5,544 nucleotides of DNA from Actinomycetota bacterium. Its GTDB lineage: Bacteria > Actinomycetota > Humimicrobiia > Humimicrobiales > Humimicrobiaceae. This document shows, one piece after another, positions 1-5,544 of the stretch (position 1 is the first letter of the stretch; the number at the start of each line of letters is the position of its first letter). Below the pieces are notes generated by a model that saw only the letters and a program-made list of their open reading frames with translations, did not search any database and had not been told where the DNA came from. The stretch covers positions 1 through 5,544 of the forward strand of contig DNFX01000066.1 of NCBI GenBank assembly GCA_003486795.1, written 5' to 3'. Made by a program: the position numbers and the translations under genes.

Positions 1-344
1 TAAGTGATGGTTCTATAGAATATGCACAAAAAAATGATGTCATGATAGTTGCCTGGAGACCTACACAGAAAGGGCTTTTTGGAAATAATGATATCGGGAT
101 TCTTAATAAATTGAGCCGTAAATACGAAAAGACTCCGATACAAATAGCAATTAACTGGCTGATTTCACAGAAAAATGTAGTAACTATACCCAAATCCCGA
201 AATATTGAGCATCTGAAAGAAAATCTTGGAGCACTCGGCTGGAAAATGGAAGAAAGTGATATTGAGATTTTGAAAAATGAATTTCCTGATACTGTTGATA
301 CAGTCGAGAACACCACTCTGGCAAAATTAATTCAGCCAGAATAA
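1..344 (+). CDS. Aldo/keto reductase, C-terminal part (5' end outside window)
   Basis: The frame is open from the left edge (first whole codon at base 3) to TAA at 342-344, about 113 residues, so this is the C-terminal third of a protein usually near 270-330 residues. The order of motifs is typical of the aldo/keto reductase barrel: EYAQKNDVMIVAWRP near the edge (a late strand of the barrel), then KLSRKYEKTPIQIAINWLI, then the NADP(H)-binding stretch IPKSRNIEHLKENLG (IPKS starts at base 186), then a final helix (MEESDIEILKN). In this family the Lys-Ser-Arg and Glu-Asn residues of that stretch contact the 2'-phosphate and adenine of NADPH. The family reduces aldehydes or ketones in the cytoplasm. 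The catalytic Asp, Tyr, Lys and His lie upstream of the window, so activity and substrate cannot be judged. An internal ATG at 42 is not the real start, because conserved sequence continues before it. The gene converges on tex with 8 bases between the stops. Confidence 0.9.
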   Translation, partial: SDGSIEYAQKNDVMIVAWRPTQKGLFGNNDIGILNKLSRKYEKTPIQIAINWLISQKNVVTIPKSRNIEHLKENLGALGWKMEESDIEILKNEFPDTVDTVENTTLAKLIQPE

Positions 345-352
345 CACATATT

Positions 353-2485
353 TCAAACTTTATTTTTCAGAGATAGAGAGATTCTTTTTCTTTGTTTATC
401 TATATCGATTACCCTGACAGCTACTTTCTGATTTAATTTAAGTATTTCATGCGGACTTTTTATAAATCTGTCAGACATTTCCGATATATGGATTAAGCCA
501 TAATCTTTTATTCCCATATCAACAAAAGCGCCAAAATTAGTAATATTATTTACTATGCCGTTTAAAATCATTCCGGTTTTCAAATCATTAATATTTGAAA
601 TACCAGCATTAAATTCAAATTCATCTACATTTTCCCTTGGATCTCTTCCCGGTTTGGCAAGTTCACCCAAAATGTCATGCAATGTCGGCAGACCGACCTT
701 TTCATCAATATAGTCCTGCAATTTTATTTTTTCTTTTATTTTTTCATTTCCAATCATATCACTGACTTTAATCCCAAGATCTGATGCAATTTTTTCAACA
801 ACATAATAACTCTCAGGATGAACTGCACTTCCGTCAAGAGGATTGATTCCATCTTCTATCCTCAGAAACCCTGCACATTGCTCAAAAACTTTTTCTCCGA
901 GCTTGGGAACATTTTTTAATTCATCTCTTGAACGGAATGCGCCATTCTGCTTCCTGTAATCAGTAATATTCTGCGCTATTTTTGGCCCCAGCCCAGAAAC
1001 ATACATGAGAAGGTGCTTGCTGGCTGTATTTAAATTAACACCTACCAGATTTACGCAGCTTTCTACAACAAAATCCAGGTTCTCCTTCAGTTTTGACTGA
1101 TCGACATCATGCTGATATTGTCCAACCCCTATTGATTTGGGATCTATTTTCACCAGTTCGGCAAGAGGATCCATAAGCCTTCTGCCTATGGAAACTGCTC
1201 CTCTGACTGTAACATCATAATCAGGGAATTCTTCTCTTGCCGCATCTGATGCAGAATAAATAGAAGCCCCGCTTTCACTAACAACAAATATTTTTATACT
1301 TTTGTTTTTTAAAAATATACTGCTTATAAATTCCTTAGTCTCTCTACCGGCAGTTCCATTTCCTATTGCTATAACTGATATTTTGAATTTTTCGACCATT
1401 AGCTTAATTTTACTTTCAGCTTCTTCTTTCCTGTTCTGCGGTTCATGAGGATAAATATTATCATTGTAAAGAAGATCTCCCTGCTCATTAAGACATACAA
1501 CCTTGCATCCTGTTCTGTAACCCGGATCGATTGCCAGCACCTTTTTTCTTCCAAGAAAAGGTGCAAGAAGTAACTGGCGCAGATTATCAGCAAATACTTT
1601 TATTGCTTCATCATCTGCCCTGTCTTTGGCTGAAACAGTTATTTCCGTTTCCAATGACGGGCCCAGAAGTCTTTTGTAGCAATCTTTTATTACGTTTTTT
1701 ATCATTTCTGATGCTTTATTATTGTTTTTGATTAAAAGATTCTCCATTTTTTTAAAAACAATATCTTCAGGTGGTAAAATTGAAACTTTAAGAAATTTTT
1801 CTTTTTCACCTCTTTTTATAGCAAGAAAACGGTGTGATAATATTTTTCTCAATGGCTCATTAAATTCAAAATAATCTTTATATTTTATCCCGGCTTCTTC
1901 CATCCCTCTAAGAACACCTGCCTGCACAACTGCTTCTTCATTAAATATTCTTCTTACCTCTTCCCTGACATTTTTGTCTTCATTAATCCATTCCGCAATT
2001 ATAAATCCTGCTCCTTCTAATGCATCACTTGTTTTTATGACATTTTCATTCAGGTATTTTTCTGCTTCATTTTCCAAATCGAAATCTTTTTGGGAAAATA
2101 TTAATTCTGCAAGAGGCTCAAGCCCCATCTCTTTTGCAACTGAAGCCCTGGTTTTTCTTTTGGGTCTGAATGGAAGATAAAGATCTTCCAGCGTATTCAG
2201 AGCATCTGCTTCATTAATTGATTTTTTTAGTTCCTCAGAGAGATTGCCCTGCTTTTCAAGTTCTTTTAAAATAGATTTTCTTCTCGAATCTATTTCCAGA
2301 AGATTCTCATAAGCTTTTTTTATATTAAGTATCTGCAGCTCATCAAGATTCCCCGTAGCTTCTTTCCGGTATCTTGAAATAAAAGGAATAGTATTGCCTT
2401 CATCCAGAAGTTTTAAAGTTGAAATTATTCCGGACTCATTTATTTTTAAACTGGCTGATAACTGACTTGAAAATTTAAAATCCAT
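353..2485 (-). CDS. tex: Tex, S1-domain RNA-binding transcription accessory protein
   Basis: Complete 710-residue protein, close to the usual Tex length of about 720-780. Domains in order: an N-terminal helical region with the family signature IPFISRYRKEATGNLDE (33-49) and LEDLYLPFRPKRKTRA (99-114); a YqgF/RNase H-like domain from about 314 with AIDPGYRTGCK (318-328) and GNGTAGRETKEF (375-386); VSESGASIYSAS (402-413) and GQYQHDVDQ (455-463); helix-hairpin-helix repeats at about 487-543 (SGLGPK and VPKLGEK turns); and a C-terminal S1 RNA-binding domain at about 635-707 (NFGAFVDMG, GLIHISEMS, RISLSLK). Tex is a cytoplasmic nucleic-acid-binding protein, related to eukaryotic Spt6, that affects transcription and RNA metabolism. 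It is generally not essential. The ATG at 2483-2485 is chosen because the MDFKFSSQLS start is normal for the family; the ribosome binding site before it is weak (GGGA-like, very close to the ATG). It seems to be transcribed alone. No frameshift or missing domain was seen. Confidence 0.97.
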   Translation of the reverse strand: MDFKFSSQLSASLKINESGIISTLKLLDEGNTIPFISRYRKEATGNLDELQILNIKKAYENLLEIDSRRKSILKELEKQGNLSEELKKSINEADALNTLEDLYLPFRPKRKTRASVAKEMGLEPLAELIFSQKDFDLENEAEKYLNENVIKTSDALEGAGFIIAEWINEDKNVREEVRRIFNEEAVVQAGVLRGMEEAGIKYKDYFEFNEPLRKILSHRFLAIKRGEKEKFLKVSILPPEDIVFKKMENLLIKNNNKASEMIKNVIKDCYKRLLGPSLETEITVSAKDRADDEAIKVFADNLRQLLLAPFLGRKKVLAIDPGYRTGCKVVCLNEQGDLLYNDNIYPHEPQNRKEEAESKIKLMVEKFKISVIAIGNGTAGRETKEFISSIFLKNKSIKIFVVSESGASIYSASDAAREEFPDYDVTVRGAVSIGRRLMDPLAELVKIDPKSIGVGQYQHDVDQSKLKENLDFVVESCVNLVGVNLNTASKHLLMYVSGLGPKIAQNITDYRKQNGAFRSRDELKNVPKLGEKVFEQCAGFLRIEDGINPLDGSAVHPESYYVVEKIASDLGIKVSDMIGNEKIKEKIKLQDYIDEKVGLPTLHDILGELAKPGRDPRENVDEFEFNAGISNINDLKTGMILNGIVNNITNFGAFVDMGIKDYGLIHISEMSDRFIKSPHEILKLNQKVAVRVIDIDKQRKRISLSLKNKV

Positions 2486-2530
2486 ATTCCCAACTTTACC
2501 AAAGATTATTATTTTGTTTTTAACTTAAAA

Positions 2531-2559
2531 AATATATAGGAAATATGAGAAGGGTGCAA
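2531..2559 (-). promoter_or_regulatory. Candidate sigma-70-type promoter of tex
   Basis: Read on the minus strand, TTGCAC (2554-2559) and TATATT (2531-2536) are separated by exactly 17 bases. The -10 box matches TATAAT at 5 of 6 positions; the -35 box matches TTGACA only in its TTG. Transcription would begin near base 2524, giving a leader of about 40 bases before the tex ATG. The position and spacing are good, but in such AT-rich DNA chance matches are common. Confidence 0.4.
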
Positions 2560-2664
2560 TGGAAAAAATATATTTTATTGAATTAAGATTTCTTTTTTGG
2601 AAAATATCCAATTTAAAAATTAATTAGCAGTAGGTATATTTCTGTAAAGAAAATGAAGAAGTAG
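2560..2664. other. Spacer with no recognisable gene
   Basis: This AT-rich stretch lies between the tex promoter region and the symporter-like remnant. Stops occur in all three plus-strand frames. The longest plus-strand reading frame that starts with ATG is about 22 codons (2559-2627), which resembles nothing known to me. A weak inverted repeat (TTGGA, 5-base loop, TCCAA at 2597-2611) has only five pairs and no T-run placed to make a terminator. No tRNA-like or riboswitch-like structure was seen. Confidence 0.5.
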
Positions 2665-2922
2665 TCCCTTGATAGCAATAATTATAAAAAAATATTAAAT
2701 TTCCTTAAAAGGAAAAACTGGATACCTGTTCTTTTAATAACAACTGCAGGTGGAATATTAATTATCTTTTATATATTTTTCCTGTGCAGGAGATTATTTA
2801 AAAATTATAAAATTGAACATATTGTTAATTTTTACGGAACATGGACCGGAAATTTTTCTGTCATTCTTGGTTTTATTAAAAATAAATATAATTTTTATTA
2901 TTTTAATTTCCTGAATCATTAA
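2665..2922 (+). pseudogene. Decayed fragment of a GltS-type sodium/glutamate symporter (tentative)
   Basis: An 85-codon frame is open between an in-frame TAG (2662-2664) and TAA (2920-2922). It contains no ATG, GTG or TTG, so it cannot start normally. Its middle reads like a membrane protein rather than random AT-rich DNA: WIPVLLITTAGGILIIFYIF (2719-2778) is a hydrophobic helix, followed by FLCRRLFKNYKIEHIVNFYG and TWTGNFS. That pattern (TT.GG, a helix, then C.R.F..Y, then YG..TG..S) recalls, from memory, the C-terminal half of GltS-family sodium/glutamate symporters, where a TGTxSTG-like segment and an arginine/glutamate/aspartate loop follow. Here the sequence dissolves into Asn/Tyr/Phe-rich low-complexity codons after TGNFS, as expected of decay. 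It converges with the 149-residue gene on the minus strand and overlaps its stop codon. The hydrophobic character is seen directly; the family assignment is my recollection and could be wrong. Confidence 0.42.
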
Positions 2923-3368
2923 AGATTTTTTTCAACAAGCACAGTCTGTAACTTATAACCAAAGTTATCTGCAGTTGTCTGGATTTCATTTCTTATCTTT
3001 TCATAGTTGAAATTATATTCATATTTCTGCCTGAAAAAGTCTGATTGTTCTTTTATGCTTCCTTCTCTGCCCTGAAGACCTATTTTTGTTTTTTCAACTT
3101 TAAAACCAAACCCGGGACCAAAATCATCATCACTGCTTCCTACAGACATACCTGATCCTGATTCCTTTAAAATTTCAAAGAATCTTATTACCTTGTCTTC
3201 ATCATATATTTTGAGACTGCACCTGTATGTCAGTTTCTGTCTGCTCAGGAATGCTTTTCTTTCAGCAATAACAAATTCAAGACTTAATATATTGTTTCTT
3301 GCTTCCCTGAATACTGAAGGGTAGTTTTTGCTTAAATCCATTATGGCTTTTTTTAGGCTTTCATCCAT
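2919..3368 (-). CDS. Hypothetical 149-residue soluble protein, family not recognised
   Basis: I do not recognise this family. The frame starts at ATG 3366-3368 behind a strong ribosome binding site (AGGTGAT, 5 bases upstream), which supports real translation. There is no signal peptide or membrane helix, and only one cysteine (C50), so a cytoplasmic protein is likely. Visible layout: an amphipathic N-terminal helix (1-40); strand-like segments SLEFVIAERKAFL and KLTYRCSLKIY (29-55); a helix VIRFFEILKE (60-69); a flexible Ser/Gly/Asp-rich loop SGSGMSVGSSDDDFGPGFGF (70-89); then a mixed-charge segment with KVEKTKIGLQGREGSIKEQ and a C-terminal helix NYEKIRNEIQTTADNFGYKL. The middle loop resembles a turn or ligand-binding loop but matches no motif I can name. 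Base use is like that of its neighbours. It lies 128 bases downstream of the half transporter gene, probably with its own promoter, and its stop overlaps the convergent symporter remnant by a few bases. Confidence 0.75.
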   Translation of the reverse strand: MDESLKKAIMDLSKNYPSVFREARNNILSLEFVIAERKAFLSRQKLTYRCSLKIYDEDKVIRFFEILKESGSGMSVGSSDDDFGPGFGFKVEKTKIGLQGREGSIKEQSDFFRQKYEYNFNYEKIRNEIQTTADNFGYKLQTVLVEKNL

Positions 3369-3373
3369 TTCAA

Positions 3374-3380
3374 ATCACCT
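3374..3380 (-). promoter_or_regulatory. Strong ribosome binding site of the 149-residue gene
   Basis: On the minus strand AGGTGAT stands five bases before the ATG at 3366-3368. It matches the extended anti-Shine-Dalgarno complement (AGGAGGTGAT) at its right end. It is the best ribosome binding site in the window and fixes the start of this otherwise unrecognised gene. Confidence 0.75.
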
Positions 3381-3406
3381 TTTTTTGTTTTATTGATAAA
3401 ATTAAT

Positions 3407-3435
3407 ATATTAGGAATTTTAAAAAAACCTGTGAA
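3407..3435 (-). promoter_or_regulatory. Candidate promoter of the 149-residue gene
   Basis: On the minus strand TTCACA (3430-3435; 5 of 6 matches to TTGACA) is followed after 17 bases by TAATAT (3407-3412; 4 of 6 matches to TATAAT). A second -10-like TATATT at 3404-3409 would need a 20-base spacer. If real, the gene is transcribed independently of the upstream radical SAM/MFS pair. The spacer is very AT-rich, so the match could be chance. Confidence 0.33.
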
Positions 3436-3476
3436 ATAATTGATTTAATATTTTATCATTTTCATACGATAAGATT

Positions 3477-3495
3477 TATAAATAAAATATTTATA
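3477..3495. repeat. Perfect 8-bp inverted repeat just after the half-MFS stop codon
   Basis: TATAAATA and TATTTATA flank a three-base AAA loop. The repeat begins 1 base beyond the stop codon of the MFS half gene on the minus strand. All pairs are A-T, so the hairpin would be weak. No T-run follows it in the minus direction (the T-run near 3501-3508 lies on the plus-strand side), so it does not look like a functional intrinsic terminator for the MFS transcript. It may be chance in AT-rich DNA. Confidence 0.3.
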
Positions 3496-3496
3496 C

Positions 3497-4096
3497 TTAT
3501 TTTTTTTTATGTAATTTATTTTTTTTATCAGGCAGAAATCCTACAATAAGTATCGCAGTTATAAAACCGAAAATCATTAAAAACAGTGTAAGGATGATGC
3601 CTGTTTTTTCATAAATCACTATTATAAGAAATGCTCCGATTACTCCACCAAAAATCCCTCCGAAATTAATCAGTGAAGTCCTCAACCCTTTTCTGTTTCC
3701 TCTATGATATCCAGCTATGGGTACGCTGGACGGATGAAAAGTAGCAATTGCGAGATTTCCAAAGAATAGTAAGAGCAGAACAAGCCATAATTTCGGAATT
3801 ACCCCTATAATGCTTAAAAAAATCAATGAGAATAAAAGACCTGCAACAACAAAATATTTAAATCCATATCTGTCAGACATATATCCGAACAAAGGAGAAA
3901 AGAGACAATTCGCAATAATGCTGGTTGCGCCCATTAAGCTTACCTGAGCGAGGGAAAGATTGAACTTTAATACCAGAAAAGGTACAAGTCCTATATAAAA
4001 ATTCTGGTATATGCCAGTGGCAAAACGACTCCCGGCAGACAGTCCAGTCAGCATTCTGCTGGAACTTGACTTTTGATAACTGCCCGGTAATTTCAC
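3497..4096 (-). CDS. Half-length MFS transporter (N-terminal six helices only)
   Basis: The product has 199 residues, half of the usual ~400 residues and 12 helices of the major facilitator superfamily. About six membrane segments can be seen: 24-44, 49-68, 81-100, 102-122, 141-162 and 166-188. MFS motif A is present between helices 2 and 3 (GYMSDRYGFK, 71-80). FHPSSVPIAGYHRGNRKGLRTS (from 120) and INFGGIFGGVIGAF (143-156) resemble fosmidomycin-resistance-type (Fsr) efflux proteins, whose helix 4-5 region has a similar FHP segment. The frame ends exactly where the central cytoplasmic loop should start, with a lysine-rich tail (DKKNKLHKKK). No C-terminal half is found in any frame of the 128 bases that follow. 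The start is GTG (4094-4096) with no clear ribosome binding site; an in-frame TAA lies 27 bases before it. ATG at residue 15 is an alternative start. The gene lies 39 bases after the radical SAM gene, probably in the same operon. It may be a truncated remnant or a true half transporter working as a dimer. Confidence 0.8.
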   Translation of the reverse strand: MKLPGSYQKSSSSRMLTGLSAGSRFATGIYQNFYIGLVPFLVLKFNLSLAQVSLMGATSIIANCLFSPLFGYMSDRYGFKYFVVAGLLFSLIFLSIIGVIPKLWLVLLLLFFGNLAIATFHPSSVPIAGYHRGNRKGLRTSLINFGGIFGGVIGAFLIIVIYEKTGIILTLFLMIFGFITAILIVGFLPDKKNKLHKKK

Positions 4097-4135
4097 TTTC
4101 TGTTCTTGAAATATTAATATTTATTTTAAAAAATA

Positions 4136-5544
4136 TCAGGACTCACAATATAATTTTGAAAAATGTATTCTGGTGATGGATGTTCCTATTACATAAGGGA
4201 ACATTGTTGGTCTCCTAAAAACACTCCAAAAAAATAATTTCCAGTAATATTTTTTCCCTGAAGCCTTTATGCCAGAGTACCAGATCGAAACAAATAATGC
4301 CTTGATATAATATAAATGCAGTTTCGGAGCTTTCCTGAATGGAGGTTTAAACTCACTTAAAAAGGTCTTTACTCTTTCATAATACTGTTTTGGGGAATAA
4401 ATAGTTTTAACTATTTTTTTATAACCATCCATAAGGACGTCCAGATTCATTTTTGGAATGAAATTCATATCCATTCCTGTGTTTAAACCTGATGATTCGT
4501 TTATCAGCCGACCTGTTTCTTTTAATCGCTGATAAAGCTTTGTTTGAGGTAATGCGTTTAACAAGCCTACCATAGCTGTAACTATACCGCTCTTTTGAAT
4601 AAATTCTATCTGTTTTTGAAAAATATGCGGTGAATCACTATCAAATCCCACAATAAATCCGCCCTGAATTTCAAAACCTGCATTTTGTAATATATTCACT
4701 GATTTTAAAAGATCACGGTTTTTATTCTGATACTTGCTGCATTCTTTAAGACTTTCATCCTGCGGACTTTCAATTCCAACAAAAATCGTAGTAAATCCGG
4801 CTTTGACCATAAGCCTCATTAATCCGGGCTTATCTGCAAGATCTATTGATGCCTGGGTATTAAACAAAAATGGTTGTTTTCTCTTTTTCTGCCATTCAAT
4901 AATAGCCGGAAGAATTTCATGTTCAAGGATCCTTTGATTCCCTATAAGATTGTCATCAACAAAAAACACTCCACCTTTCCAGCCGCTTTTATAAAGAGCC
5001 TCAAGTTCATTTATAACCTGCTGACCAGTTTTTATCCTTGGAATCCTTCCGTTTAATTTAACAATGTCACAGAAATCACAATTAAAAGGACATCCTCTTG
5101 AAATCTGAAGACACATGGAATTATAATATTTCATATTAATCAGATTCCATCTCGGACTAACTGCTTTAGATATAGATGGAAATTCTCCAACTTCGTATAT
5201 TTTCTTTACATTTCCGTTTGAGAGGTCATTTAAAAAATCTTCAAGATTTGATTCAGCTTCACCAAGAATCAGACTGTCAACATCATCAGTGAATTCTTCC
5301 CAGCCCGTTGTAAAAAGTGGCCCTCCTGCCGCAATAGGTTTCCCGAGTTTTTTTACCCTTTTTATTACATCTTTAACAGATTTCTTCTGAACAATCATGG
5401 CACTTATAAATACTGCATCTGCTGATAATATATCAGAATCATTTAAATTATCGACGTTCATATCTATCAGCTTAAGATCCCACTTTTCAGGAAGCATTGC
5501 AGCAACAGTCAGCAATCCGAGAGGAGGAAAAGCTGCTTTCTTAT
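4136..5544 (-). CDS. B12-binding-type radical SAM protein with DUF4070-like C-terminus (5' end outside window)
   Basis: The frame is open from the right edge to TGA at 4136-4138. A TTG at 5513-5515 could be taken as the start, but codons before it encode KKAAFPPLG, joining LLTVAAMLPEKW to give the FPPLGLLTVAAMLP motif typical of the N-terminus in this family, so the gene continues beyond the window. Numbering from that TTG: a Rossmann-like B12-binding-type domain at 1-105 (LKLIDMNV, ADAVFISAM, AAGGPLFTT, LILGEAE) with no DxHxxG histidine motif; a radical SAM core with SRGCPFNCDFCD, where C142, C146 and C149 would bind the 4Fe-4S cluster; then GVFFVDDNLIGN (181-192), FVGIESPQ (245-252), GGFIVGFDSDSP (285-296) and GLLNALPQTKLYQRL (317-331); and a DUF4070-like tail at about 350-455. 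Relatives include the hopanoid methylase HpnR and many uncharacterised enzymes. It probably performs a SAM radical modification such as methylation of a lipid-like or other small substrate; the substrate is unknown. Confidence 0.93.
   Translation of the reverse strand, partial: KKAAFPPLGLLTVAAMLPEKWDLKLIDMNVDNLNDSDILSADAVFISAMIVQKKSVKDVIKRVKKLGKPIAAGGPLFTTGWEEFTDDVDSLILGEAESNLEDFLNDLSNGNVKKIYEVGEFPSISKAVSPRWNLINMKYYNSMCLQISRGCPFNCDFCDIVKLNGRIPRIKTGQQVINELEALYKSGWKGGVFFVDDNLIGNQRILEHEILPAIIEWQKKRKQPFLFNTQASIDLADKPGLMRLMVKAGFTTIFVGIESPQDESLKECSKYQNKNRDLLKSVNILQNAGFEIQGGFIVGFDSDSPHIFQKQIEFIQKSGIVTAMVGLLNALPQTKLYQRLKETGRLINESSGLNTGMDMNFIPKMNLDVLMDGYKKIVKTIYSPKQYYERVKTFLSEFKPPFRKAPKLHLYYIKALFVSIWYSGIKASGKKYYWKLFFWSVFRRPTMFPYVIGTSITRIHFSKLYCES

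Noticed and set aside
1399..2180. Three open frames inside tex: one on the minus strand (1399-1593) and two on the plus strand (1531-1731, 1974-2180)
   Set aside because: They lie wholly inside the strongly conserved Tex coding region in other frames, have no recognisable protein features and no good ribosome binding sites.
2559..2627. A 22-codon plus-strand frame starting MEKIYFIEL, preceded by GAGAAGGG
   Set aside because: The purine-rich stretch could act as a ribosome binding site, but the frame is very short, resembles nothing known, and overlaps the likely tex promoter. Too weak to list as a gene.
2700..2715. Inverted repeat TTTCCTT-AA-AAGGAAA
   Set aside because: The loop has only two bases, the stem is AT-rich and no T-run follows. 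It lies within the symporter-like frame (Phe-Leu-Lys-Arg-Lys codons) and is probably chance.
3453..3472. TTATC...GATAA inverted repeat as a possible operator
   Set aside because: It has only five pairs around a 10-base gap in AT-rich DNA and matches no operator I can name.
3369..3496. Possible continuation of the MFS C-terminal half by frameshift
   Set aside because: Reading the minus strand after the stop gives AT-rich sequence with no membrane-helix pattern or MFS motifs, so a simple frameshift does not explain the short protein.
4734..5056. Two plus-strand open frames opposite the radical SAM gene
   Set aside because: They are antisense shadows of conserved radical SAM coding sequence and resemble no family.
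1..5544. Defence system, CRISPR array, mobile element or tRNA/rRNA gene
   Set aside because: No direct-repeat array, transposase, terminal repeats, cloverleaf-like sequence or known defence domain was seen on either strand.

Overview
The window is AT-rich bacterial DNA (roughly one third G+C by eye) with compact genes, mostly on the minus strand, separated by very AT-rich spacers. The gene set (Tex, an aldo/keto reductase, a B12-binding-type radical SAM enzyme with a DUF4070-like tail, an MFS half protein) fits a low-GC, probably anaerobic bacterium, but nothing here fixes the phylum. I see no rRNA, tRNA, CRISPR array, insertion sequence or phage gene.

Layout from left to right. (1) Bases 1-344, plus strand: the C-terminal part of an aldo/keto reductase that begins before the window. 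(2) Bases 353-2485, minus strand: a complete tex gene, converging on the reductase with only 8 bases between stop codons. A plausible promoter lies at 2531-2559. (3) Bases 2486-2918: a long spacer. Its right half (2665-2922, plus strand) holds an open frame without a usual start codon that reads like a decayed piece of a GltS-type sodium/glutamate symporter. (4) Bases 2919-3368, minus strand: an unrecognised 149-residue soluble protein with a strong ribosome binding site and possibly its own promoter. (5) Bases 3497-4096, minus strand: a six-helix, half-length MFS protein resembling the N-terminal half of fosmidomycin-resistance-type transporters. (6) Bases 4136-5544, minus strand: a B12-binding-type radical SAM protein whose 5' end lies beyond the right edge.

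The radical SAM gene and the MFS half gene share a strand with a 39-base gap and probably form one transcript, so an enzyme-plus-transporter unit is possible, although the transporter lacks its C-terminal half. The symporter remnant and the half transporter suggest that 2.5-4.1 kb has undergone gene loss. I found no convincing new multi-gene system. The most notable items are the half-size transporter, the unrecognised 149-residue protein and the unannotated symporter remnant.
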